From Crocinitomicaceae bacterium (GTDB lineage: Bacteria > Bacteroidota > Bacteroidia > Flavobacteriales_G > Salibacteraceae), in NCBI GenBank assembly GCA_002713215.1, contig PAVO01000007.1, positions 308,443-372,442 on the forward strand: 64,000 nucleotides of DNA. Direction: 5' to 3'. The translations under genes were made by a program, and so were the position numbers. Positions within the stretch are counted from its first letter, which is position 1. The number at the start of each line of letters is the position of its first letter. The notes below the pieces were generated by a model. It did no database searches. It was not told where the DNA came from and worked only from the letters and a program-made list of their open reading frames with translations. Positions 9,167 to 17,257 of this stretch are shown here, piece after piece.

Positions 9167-9283
9167 TAGCACATCCCTGTTTTTATTGGCTAACTCAATT
9201 GTAACATATCATTGAATTATATCACGGGGTTTGGTATCCTTGTTTTGCTGGCTAACTGCCAGAAAAAGCAAGGAAGCATAAAA

Positions 9284-9892
9284 ATGACAAGGAAAGCCTT
9301 GGATGACAAACATGTCATCTATAGCCCCACACGTGGATTCTGGGGTGACGAAGGGTGGTCGTGGTCTCTCCATAAAGCAGATACTTTTTCTCACGACACT
9401 CGATTAATTCTCGGTTTTAAACCCGATGTAAAAGCAAGACGAATCTTATTATCGCATTGTGAAATGATGGATAAATATGAGCTTGGTGTTCTGATCATGC
9501 AGTTGGCAGTATCTCGCCTACTCAAGAACGGTGTTCCACCAGCGCTAAAATCATTGCTCGCTGGAGCTTCCAGTAAGAGTGGTAAAATTTATATTAATGA
9601 CGGAAAAAGCATCACCGGACCTATGGAGCCGAGTGAAGCGCAAATGCAACTCGGGATCCGTTACTTTCAATATGACCCAACCGTAGAGGATGTCGTTGAG
9701 CTGGCAAACAAAATCTTACACGTAAATGTCGGCATGGATGAGTATGAAAATATTTATATCGTTAAGCCAGGTGGAGAAATGCCTTACGAAAAGGCGCCTG
9801 TCGTCCCTCCATTCAACCCAACATATAAATTGACGGAACATCACATTCAACGACGAAGAGAAGTTAAGCTGGCAAAGAAAACCAACCAATAG
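9284..9892 (+). CDS. Unrecognised 202-residue protein
   Basis: Soluble protein starting at an ATG with AAGGA upstream. It contains WGDEGWSWSLHKADTF near residue 20 and a basic C-terminus (HHIQRRREVKLAKK). No signal peptide, membrane segment or recognised domain. It is divergent from rnhB, with less than 120 bp between starts. A large hairpin lies about 100 bp downstream. Confidence 0.7.
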   Translation: MTRKALDDKHVIYSPTRGFWGDEGWSWSLHKADTFSHDTRLILGFKPDVKARRILLSHCEMMDKYELGVLIMQLAVSRLLKNGVPPALKSLLAGASSKSGKIYINDGKSITGPMEPSEAQMQLGIRYFQYDPTVEDVVELANKILHVNVGMDEYENIYIVKPGGEMPYEKAPVVPPFNPTYKLTEHHIQRRREVKLAKKTNQ

Positions 9893-9988
9893 AAAAAACG
9901 GCTTTGTGAAAAACGTTTAATTTATTAAAGGATGTTAGAGAATGAAACTGACAAGCGCACTTCATTCGCTTGGGTAAAATTAAAAAAG

Positions 9989-10015
9989 AGGCACTACAGT
10001 TAAACTGTAGTGCCT
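9989..10015 (-). terminator. Terminator for the leftward 10-kb gene
   Basis: AGGCACTACAGTT pairs perfectly with AACTGTAGTGCCT. On the reverse strand it is followed by CTTTTTTAATT, so it terminates leftward transcription. Confidence 0.88.
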
Positions 10016-10082
10016 ATCATATCGTGAATCCTGACGCCTAACTCATCAGCGCATTAAGCGAACATTAGGGCGACAGGGTCCA

Positions 10083-10607
10083 TTAAAGTGCTTCGTACTC
10101 TTCCATCGTGTCGAACTGAGCCTTCTGCGTAACTTCAACTTCATACACTGAGTAAGGCCTGCCATCCATCTCGTAACCATCATTAAGCTCCTTGCAGCTA
10201 TTTACTGCGTCTTCTGGCAATAAATGTAATGGAGAGAGCACTTTAGATAATTTCAATGATGAGTCGCCAATTCCACGCTTCGTCGCAACAACAAACGCCA
10301 CTTCACCAGAGTTTTCTGGAAAATCGCGTTTAAGCTTTCCAATCATCCCTTTGATGTCATTGGTATAGCCATCCAAGGCTATTTCTGGGAGAAGGGCTTC
10401 GCGTATTCCGACATACGTTTCAAGGCTCGCAATCGCCTTCGCAATGTCCGTATCTTTTATGTTGTTTGAAGCGAGCGTCCGCCTAACATCATGAAGCAAC
10501 CCTCTGGCTTTCTGCTGCAACTTGTTTCTAATTTGATTGTTTGATGCGTTGATTTTCTTACTCACCTCTTGGCGAAACATTGGGTTATGTCTCATTAACG
10601 GCTCCAT
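10083..10607 (-). CDS. Unrecognised 174-residue protein
   Basis: Start chosen at the ATG preceded by GGAGTGAGT; the reading frame stays open 18 codons further but without a ribosome site. Mostly helical, basic N-terminal half, acidic C-terminus (TMEEYEAL). No motif recognised. It follows the 505-residue gene on the same strand, separated by ~75 bp that carry AACAAC/GTTGTT repeats and a -10-like AATAAT, so it probably has its own promoter. Confidence 0.7.
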   Translation of the reverse strand: MEPLMRHNPMFRQEVSKKINASNNQIRNKLQQKARGLLHDVRRTLASNNIKDTDIAKAIASLETYVGIREALLPEIALDGYTNDIKGMIGKLKRDFPENSGEVAFVVATKRGIGDSSLKLSKVLSPLHLLPEDAVNSCKELNDGYEMDGRPYSVYEVEVTQKAQFDTMEEYEAL

Positions 10608-10681
10608 ACTCACTCCAACTCGTTGTTCTTGTATTGAGTGGGTGATTATTTCACACAACAACTAAAACATCAATATTGTTG

Positions 10682-12199
10682 TTAATGCATGCGAGGGGTA
10701 TAAGTTTGCTCTTGCGTTCGGTTATCTAATCCAGGTTGCACAACTGGAACATCGAGTTCATCATTTTTGGGAAAATACTTATCCCCTAATTCAACGAGGG
10801 ATGTGGTTACCCCGTCACGATGTTCCTTGCTTGGCTCATCGCCACTTAGCTTTTCTAATGTGCGTTCACTAAACACCTGGTTAATTTCGTGACAAACCAT
10901 GAATTGCTTTACTGGGTCACGCTCAGTTGCGTTAAGCATAGCACTCATTTTTCGCCATGCGTCTCGCAACACATCCAACGTATCGTTGTCAGTGATGCCG
11001 GCTTTAGAAATGCGTGCGCCAATGTCGTCTTTCAGTGAACCTGTCTTTGCATGTAAATAGGGTAAGTAGGTGTTTTTTGCTTGCGCCAGTCGATTGTTCA
11101 AGTCATCAACATTATTTTCATTCCAGCTTGAAATATCCTTACCTGAGAACAGTCTACTCCAAGTTATTTTCACCCAGGTGTTACTATCACTAGATGACGT
11201 TGCATTCGTTAAGGCCTGATACAAATTTGTCATCTGTTCGCGAGCGCTGATCAATGCAATTAATTTTAACGAAGATGACATCGTATCTTCTCGCTTGTTC
11301 TCAACTTGCGGAGGGCGTTTTTCACCAACACGAGCAAGCATCCCCTTGATGTTTTTTATATGCTCTGATGCTGGAACTCTACTTTTCGGAACACCCAATG
11401 GCTCATGCTTGTAGGTCAAAGACATTAGCGCTTTGATCATATTCTGTTCATCCCCACCAACACCGAGTGTATAAGCAGCCGATAATACAGATTTCACTGA
11501 TGAATCAAGCTGCCCCACGCCGCCGGACCCTACGCCAACCCCAGGCACCAGATTTCTACTACCACATAGCTCATGAAAATCTTTAATAAATCGTTTTTCG
11601 CAATATGCTGTTTCGTTGATAAAGTATCTGGCTGCCATTACCAGATCAGATGGGTCATCCAACACTTCGGACACACCGTCTTCACTGATTGAAATTTGGC
11701 TTTCATTGGACTTAAATTCACTTCTGCCGTGATTTTCCATCCAATAGATGGGAGTGCGCTGAATTTCCAGAAGATGTTCTGAAATCGCCTTAGGATTGTT
11801 ACCAGAACGTTTTAACGCACCGGCAATTACTTCATCCAGCGGCTTTAATTCCAAATAAGTTATTTTAGAATCAATCAGTGCTGATGCGAGACGCTTTTCT
11901 ATAGCGACATCTGACGGTCCTTTACTAAGTTCATCCCTCAACACAGTAGCCATTTTACGAAAATCTTTAATTTTCCCTGCACCATCTAAAGAAAACTTTT
12001 TGCTTGGGACATCTTCAATTTTGAATGGGAATAGATCCTCAACTTGCCACCAGCCCAAAGAGTCGACCTTATGCCACTTACCTTCTTCACTGGTTTTTAC
12101 AGCGGGAATTGTATCAGACAGGAAATAGAACGCACCGCCAGCATGTTTGGCCATCGCCTCGGCAATATCTAATTTTTGCTCTTCAGTAATGTTAAGCAT
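10682..12199 (-). CDS. Unrecognised 505-residue protein
   Basis: Large soluble protein, mainly helical, without signal peptide or membrane segment. A glycine-rich turn (GVGVGSGGVGQ) lies near the middle. ATG preceded by ACAGGGATTGTC. The upstream region has a TGTGATAATAT extended -10 and a perfect AACAAC/GTTGTT palindrome. It belongs to a run of long, leftward genes from 10 to 20 kb with similar composition and ribosome sites, which may encode one multi-protein assembly. No function can be assigned. Confidence 0.75.
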   Translation of the reverse strand: MLNITEEQKLDIAEAMAKHAGGAFYFLSDTIPAVKTSEEGKWHKVDSLGWWQVEDLFPFKIEDVPSKKFSLDGAGKIKDFRKMATVLRDELSKGPSDVAIEKRLASALIDSKITYLELKPLDEVIAGALKRSGNNPKAISEHLLEIQRTPIYWMENHGRSEFKSNESQISISEDGVSEVLDDPSDLVMAARYFINETAYCEKRFIKDFHELCGSRNLVPGVGVGSGGVGQLDSSVKSVLSAAYTLGVGGDEQNMIKALMSLTYKHEPLGVPKSRVPASEHIKNIKGMLARVGEKRPPQVENKREDTMSSSLKLIALISAREQMTNLYQALTNATSSSDSNTWVKITWSRLFSGKDISSWNENNVDDLNNRLAQAKNTYLPYLHAKTGSLKDDIGARISKAGITDNDTLDVLRDAWRKMSAMLNATERDPVKQFMVCHEINQVFSERTLEKLSGDEPSKEHRDGVTTSLVELGDKYFPKNDELDVPVVQPGLDNRTQEQTYTPRMH

Positions 12200-12271
12200 G
12201 ACAATCCCTGTCTCATATTCAAATCCATTGAAATGATATTATCACAGGGAAAGCAACTTAACGATAAATTC

Positions 12272-12289
12272 AACAACTAATAAGTTGTT
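12272..12289. promoter_or_regulatory. Perfect AACAAC palindrome upstream of 505-residue gene
   Basis: AACAACTAATAAGTTGTT has seven paired bases per arm. A TGTGATAAT extended -10 follows about 28 bp downstream on the reverse strand. Best-conserved example of the recurrent operator-like motif. Confidence 0.65.
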
Positions 12290-12292
12290 TAT

Positions 12293-13027
12293 TTAATTAA
12301 AAAGAGATTTTATTACGTTGAGTAATTTCAATGCTGGAGATGTTTTGCATGGGTAAGGTTTTGCGTCATTTGTCTGCGCAAAAGAACGCTGATTCCTTTC
12401 AATCTTTGCTTCTTGCCTAAGGTTAAACCTAACCTTATCTCGCTCTGAACGCGATTGTGGAGCCGGCTCACTGACATCTCCCTCGAACAATGGCTCAAAC
12501 CAGGCTAATTCGTCCAGTCGTTCTCTAACTTGTTCTGGAGAAAGCTTAGCAAAATCATCAACAATATCCTGCCCCCAAAGGCCATCTGCCCCCCCTCTCC
12601 TGACATGCAGGTGATCAACTAGGGCTTGCTTATCGTGACAATAAACCAGCTTGCCATCCGGAAGGCGCTCGGCCGACCCAAATAGTCTAACCGACAGTCT
12701 CTCTTCTCTACGAAGCAGTTTTCTCATTGGCTCATCATAAGAGAGCCATTTGGGCACATACGTCCCCTGTTTGATCGCAAATAAACGTTCTGTTAATTCT
12801 TCATTATTTAGATCGTCAAAATCCTCAATCAAATCTTGCACATCAGTGCCTTCTGTCGTGATCTCATAAAAACTCAGCAACACAGAAAGTGCTGCCGATT
12901 CGGATTCTCTTATGTGACTAACCATAGCCACATCATCCTCGCACGCATGGACTTCGGGCAGACCATCGGTAACAAACCTGTTAAGATCCGCACCAGTCAG
13001 TGCAGCCTCTTTCATACCGTCTGTCAT
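12293..13027 (-). CDS. Unrecognised 244-residue acidic protein
   Basis: Starts at an ATG with GGAG upstream. N-terminal half strongly acidic (VQDLIEDFDDLNNEELTER), C-terminal ~50 residues basic (SRSERDKVRFNLRQEAKIER). No domain recognised. A TGTTACAAT-like promoter word is found ~40 bp upstream. About 90 bp separate it from the next leftward gene. Confidence 0.72.
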   Translation of the reverse strand: MTDGMKEAALTGADLNRFVTDGLPEVHACEDDVAMVSHIRESESAALSVLLSFYEITTEGTDVQDLIEDFDDLNNEELTERLFAIKQGTYVPKWLSYDEPMRKLLRREERLSVRLFGSAERLPDGKLVYCHDKQALVDHLHVRRGGADGLWGQDIVDDFAKLSPEQVRERLDELAWFEPLFEGDVSEPAPQSRSERDKVRFNLRQEAKIERNQRSFAQTNDAKPYPCKTSPALKLLNVIKSLFN

Positions 13028-13103
13028 AGAACTCCATTCTTTAATGTTTACAAATTAACGCTCATTGTAACACACTAAAAAATCGAATAAAACAAAGTAT
13101 TTA

Positions 13104-14513
13104 TCAAACCTTTCTGCCAAATATACTTCTTCGGTCATTTCTGTCCATGTCTGGCTCAAATGCTTTGTCGTTGATTAGCGCTTGCGCAGTAGACTGTTTC
13201 AAGTCATGAATTTTATCCTTTGCGACACTCTCTGGTGCAGGTGCACTTTCGAGATCTTCCGCATCAATCCCAATGGCCATTAGATGGGCTTTCTGTAGAT
13301 GCTTTGGTGCCTGCTTTATTTCACGATATTCTTTCACCACGTTATCAAAAGCTCGGCTTTCAAGCTTATTAAACAAGGCCTCTGTAAACAGCTGTTGAGC
13401 ACTCTGCGGTACTCTACCACCCGTCCAAGGAGTCATTGAACGATACAGGTTTGTCGCTATGTGATTAACCATAAATTCATGGTTAGGGTGAGGGTAAAAA
13501 AGTGTTGTCCCGCCCAGCGGCTTTGCTATCTTTTTAAGGCGAAGGAACATATCTGTTTTCCCCATACCAATTAAGCGAGCAACATCATTTTTTAATCCGC
13601 CGGCAAACGATACCGTCTGCTGAACAGCGCTGCCAGGCCCATACTTTCCATCCAGCTTGCTAAACTTATCCAGCTCAGCCCATAAGATCTCGGCGTCATT
13701 CTGACTAAAATTGCCCTCAGAAGCTTTCACGGCAGCGGAAGCGACAACTGCGCTCAAGTGATAGTGAAAGTTAAACTCTTGCATCTGGGCTGTGACGGTC
13801 TCCCTAACCCCTTCAACAAGGCTATACCAGTCACTTTTTGCTGCTTTGAAGTTATCGATCTTTGATAAGAAAAAAGGTGCATCATCACCCATCGACTGGC
13901 GTACTGTTTCGGTAAACTTTACCAAACTATCTTTATTCGGCTGCAACAAACTAAGAAGCTCATCACTTTTCTCAAACAGGTGCTTGAAGTTCGCATCACG
14001 AAACGCAGGATCTTTAAGCATGCGATTTGAAAACTCAGTATCACTGCTTCCGAGAATTGCGCATAGGTGCACGATGTTTATTGCATTGGCGTCAAACGCC
14101 TCGTATTTATGCGTATCTGGAGGAAGATGCTTTCTTAACGAATCCTGCATTTTCGCGACAGTAGAATATGCCTTCTGAAAGTAAACGTTCTTTGACAATG
14201 TTGTTGAAAATTTCACGTACTCAGTCGGAGTTACATCATTATTAATACCTTGCTTCTTGATCTGGTTCGTCTCATAAAGCGCATCTCCAGTCGCAAATTT
14301 CAACGCCCCATATAGTGCAGCGCCTCCGGCTACAGCGTACCAATTAACACTATCCTGCATCGTCAGTGCAAGGCCTTTTGAGAAGCTTGCATTAACTACG
14401 CCCGAAAGGCTAAGACCAAGCCCCATCGCTTTACCGGCCCATTTTGCAGCAAAGAGCTTTTCCTGTTGCTTCTGCTTCTCAAGCATCGCTCCTGTTGGCG
14501 AATTAATTGGCAT
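13104..14513 (-). CDS. Unrecognised 469-residue protein with hydrophobic N-terminal segments
   Basis: ATG preceded by AAGGAGTGACATC. Two glycine/alanine-rich hydrophobic stretches (about residues 28-50 and 58-75, including AVAGGAALYGALKFATG) could be membrane segments or a hairpin anchor; the rest is soluble and helical. It starts 18 bp after the stop of the 399-residue gene on the same strand, so the two are almost certainly one operon. No family recognised. The context of an ATPase and large partner proteins would fit a membrane-associated machine, which is inference only. Confidence 0.72.
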   Translation of the reverse strand: MPINSPTGAMLEKQKQQEKLFAAKWAGKAMGLGLSLSGVVNASFSKGLALTMQDSVNWYAVAGGAALYGALKFATGDALYETNQIKKQGINNDVTPTEYVKFSTTLSKNVYFQKAYSTVAKMQDSLRKHLPPDTHKYEAFDANAINIVHLCAILGSSDTEFSNRMLKDPAFRDANFKHLFEKSDELLSLLQPNKDSLVKFTETVRQSMGDDAPFFLSKIDNFKAAKSDWYSLVEGVRETVTAQMQEFNFHYHLSAVVASAAVKASEGNFSQNDAEILWAELDKFSKLDGKYGPGSAVQQTVSFAGGLKNDVARLIGMGKTDMFLRLKKIAKPLGGTTLFYPHPNHEFMVNHIATNLYRSMTPWTGGRVPQSAQQLFTEALFNKLESRAFDNVVKEYREIKQAPKHLQKAHLMAIGIDAEDLESAPAPESVAKDKIHDLKQSTAQALINDKAFEPDMDRNDRRSIFGRKV

Positions 14514-14531
14514 GATGTCACTCCTTATTGA

Positions 14532-15731
14532 TTAGCGCATGCTGCTGGGTGTAAGTCGAGGTGCAGATAGCGCGAGATCCATATCTTCCCTGTCCTCATG
14601 CTTCTTGGGTTTTTCAAGAACAAGCTGCAATTGCTGATCACGCATTCTAACTATGCGATTTACAGCATCCTGAATTTCGGACGGTGAGGTATGCCCGTTC
14701 ACCATGCTATCAACTGATTCCTTCAGTGAATTCATTTGATGCGGCGTTAAATCGACACCATTGTCTTGAAGCTGCTTTTTCAATGCGGCGAAAATCATTT
14801 CGGCATCCTGCCCTTGCTCAGACATCTCAGCACCATTTTTGACAATTCGCTTCAGCGCTGGCGCATCCATGATGCTTTGTCCCATTTGCTGTGATGCTTG
14901 GGCCATCAAATCGGGTGTATGATGTTCGAGAGTTGTGAAAAGTGCTTTGGCTGACTGCAAAGACATATCACCATAATCACCATCGGTTAGTGATAGCACA
15001 CTACCGTCAGTCATATGCATCAGGTTGGTGAGAACTTGGGAGAAGGCCATTTGGGCTTCTTTGGGACCCGTTCCTTTAGGTAGAACAATATCTGACACAA
15101 CCAAGCCTGTTAACCCTGACTTGAGTTGTTGCTGGTATTCTGGCGACATGCCAGGCGCATGCATCGGTAAGTCTTCAAGCCTAAACGCCGTGAGTGGAAC
15201 GGAAATGTTTTTTGACGAACCGTTTTCATCTTTAAAAACAACATCTACGGACAATTTAATTGGAGTTACGCTAGATGTATCAAAATCAGCCAGAGGCTTG
15301 TTCACTCCAGTTTTACCGATCATACCAAGAGAAAGCGTATCTCCGTTCATTGCAAGGTCAGGAACCCATCCTCTGCGTCCTAAAGATTCCACTCTTTTTG
15401 CGGCATCATCGAATGACTGGGCAATTTTCCCTACATCAACATTCCCGCTAGCCAAATTAGCTTTCAATTCAGATTTTAGTTGATCGATACCGTAAGTCAC
15501 ATCCGGACTGCTGATATATCGTCCGAGCGCCACGGCCACCTTATCAACCAGTGCCACCGATTTTTGTGATGCTTCTATTGAGATTGAATCTCCAAGTACA
15601 CCACTTAAGTTCGGCAAAGACACACCTAAGCGTTCTTCAAAAATTGCGCCTAACCCTGCCAACTCTCTTTTACTCTGAGTTAAGACTCTTTGGGCAGAAT
15701 CCAATTTATCGTCACGGCTTAAATCTTCCAT
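14532..15731 (-). CDS. Unrecognised 399-residue protein
   Basis: First gene of a two-gene leftward operon with the 469-residue gene. Predicted soluble: an N-terminal helical part, a beta-containing centre (SVDVVFKDENGSSKNISVPLTAFRL within residues ~155-190) and a helical C-terminus with a basic KKHEDRED tail. A GTGATACAATC extended -10 lies ~40 bp upstream. Divergent from the ATPase gene, with which it shares a 160-bp control region. Confidence 0.74.
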   Translation of the reverse strand: MEDLSRDDKLDSAQRVLTQSKRELAGLGAIFEERLGVSLPNLSGVLGDSISIEASQKSVALVDKVAVALGRYISSPDVTYGIDQLKSELKANLASGNVDVGKIAQSFDDAAKRVESLGRRGWVPDLAMNGDTLSLGMIGKTGVNKPLADFDTSSVTPIKLSVDVVFKDENGSSKNISVPLTAFRLEDLPMHAPGMSPEYQQQLKSGLTGLVVSDIVLPKGTGPKEAQMAFSQVLTNLMHMTDGSVLSLTDGDYGDMSLQSAKALFTTLEHHTPDLMAQASQQMGQSIMDAPALKRIVKNGAEMSEQGQDAEMIFAALKKQLQDNGVDLTPHQMNSLKESVDSMVNGHTSPSEIQDAVNRIVRMRDQQLQLVLEKPKKHEDREDMDLALSAPRLTPSSMR

Positions 15732-15763
15732 AATAAACTACATTTCCATTGTTGCATTACAAT

Positions 15764-15774
15764 GATTGTATCAC
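15764..15774 (-). promoter_or_regulatory. Extended -10 promoter of 14.5-15.7 kb operon
   Basis: On the reverse strand CGTGATACAAT (15774-15764) precedes the 399-residue gene. The same word recurs before many genes in the window. No good -35 is visible, as expected for extended -10 promoters. Confidence 0.55.
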
Positions 15775-15894
15775 GCATTTGGCAACTGAAAATTGTGGCC
15801 GGCAACAAACTCGAACACGTCGAAACGCCTATTTTACGTTATAATCCATGTATCCAAGGAATGGAAACCTTCTTAGTAAAGGAAAGTATTAGAT

Positions 15895-17217
15895 ATGGAA
15901 ATCAACTGGGGTCAATGGGTGATGTCAGATACCCAAAAGGCCAGCGTTGGTACCGACCGCATGAATGTTGTCTGGAAAGAACAAGACATTATAAATGGAC
16001 ACATTCTACTTGCTGGTGGTTCGGGTGCTGGTAAAACCTTCAATATTAGAAAAATCGTACGTGCAATGGTTCAATCTGCGAGCCAATCCATACGTGTGCA
16101 CGTTTTTGATGTTCACGACGACATTGATATTGAGGGGTGTTCTGAAGTCTTTTTTAGCGAGTCATCGCAGTTTGGCCTCAACCCTCTGAAAGTAGATCCT
16201 AACCCTCACACGGGGGGCGTTCGCAAAGCGATTCAGAATTTCATCTCCACTATCAACAAAACTTCACGTCAGCTGGGTGACAGGCAGGAGGCTGTTCTGC
16301 GAGCATTACTAACCGATCTCTATGCCGCGAATGGTTTTTATGCTGACCGCCCAGATACGTGGGTTCTTAATGATGGTGTTGAACGAAAATATCCAAAGAA
16401 ATTCCCAACCGTCGAAGACTTGTATCGTTTATCTTCATACAAATACAAGGCCATGTTCGTCGGTGGTAACAATAAAACCGCAGCAAAGCTCGACAAGGTA
16501 AACAAACATGCAATTAAAATGCAGCGGATGGCCAGGGAAGAAACAAATATTGAAAACAATGAAAAGTTCGATCAGCTAAAAGAAGATGCCATTCATGCGT
16601 ACACCGACTACGTCACTGCGATTAAGAGCGGGCGAGAGCTTGACGAACTTCTTAAATTTGATTCTAAGACCACCTTAAAAAGTGTTCTCGACAGAATAGA
16701 CAACCTTAAAAGCAGCGGTATCTTCAGGAACATTGAACCAGACTTCTCTGAATACAACCCTGTTTGGCGCTACCGCCTTAAGGCACTGAGCTCTGACGAG
16801 AAGAAAATGTTCGTGTATTTCCGCCTCAAAGAACTCTATGACAACGCAATTAAGCGTGGGCCTCAGGAAAATATCGTCGAAGTTATTGTTATCGATGAGG
16901 CGTCGATGTTTATGGACCAAGATCCAGATAACATTATATCAATCATGGCTAATGAGATCCGTAAATTTGGCACTGCACTTGTGTGTGCATCACAAGCATT
17001 TACCCACTTTAGCTTGGACTTCATGGGGAGCACGGCTACCAAAATTATACTCGGTATAGATGAACTTCATTGGGAAAAGACAAGCAGGCAGCTTCAACTC
17101 GATAAGAAATGGCTTGAATGGATCATCCCGCAACGAACTGCTCTCATTCAAATGAAACGGCGAGTTGGCCCCAGCGACCCAACAGCCAAAGTGAAATGGT
17201 TTGCCACCAAGTTTTAA
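15895..17217 (+). CDS. HerA/VirB4-like P-loop ATPase
   Basis: 440 residues. Walker A GGSGAGKTF near residue 43; Walker B VEVIVIDEASMFM near residue 320 with the acidic pair; then GTALVCASQAFTHF, a sensor-like segment, and an arginine-rich C-terminus. The order and spacing match the HerA-FtsK superfamily (VirB4/TraD/HerA), ring ATPases that drive DNA or protein through pores in conjugation, secretion or DNA processing. No transmembrane segment, so it is cytosolic like HerA or VirB4. Start supported by AAGGA. It is the only recognisable enzyme within the 10-20 kb block and points to a transport or DNA-handling machine there. Confidence 0.82.
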   Translation: MEINWGQWVMSDTQKASVGTDRMNVVWKEQDIINGHILLAGGSGAGKTFNIRKIVRAMVQSASQSIRVHVFDVHDDIDIEGCSEVFFSESSQFGLNPLKVDPNPHTGGVRKAIQNFISTINKTSRQLGDRQEAVLRALLTDLYAANGFYADRPDTWVLNDGVERKYPKKFPTVEDLYRLSSYKYKAMFVGGNNKTAAKLDKVNKHAIKMQRMAREETNIENNEKFDQLKEDAIHAYTDYVTAIKSGRELDELLKFDSKTTLKSVLDRIDNLKSSGIFRNIEPDFSEYNPVWRYRLKALSSDEKKMFVYFRLKELYDNAIKRGPQENIVEVIVIDEASMFMDQDPDNIISIMANEIRKFGTALVCASQAFTHFSLDFMGSTATKIILGIDELHWEKTSRQLQLDKKWLEWIIPQRTALIQMKRRVGPSDPTAKVKWFATKF

Positions 17218-17244
17218 AAAAAGAGACGGTTAAACCGTCTCTTT
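17217..17244 (+). terminator. Bidirectional terminator between ATPase and 750-residue gene
   Basis: AAAAAGAGACGGTT pairs with AACCGTCTCTTTT. A and T runs on both sides allow termination from either direction between the convergent genes. Confidence 0.88.
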
Positions 17245-17257
17245 TCAATTGGATACA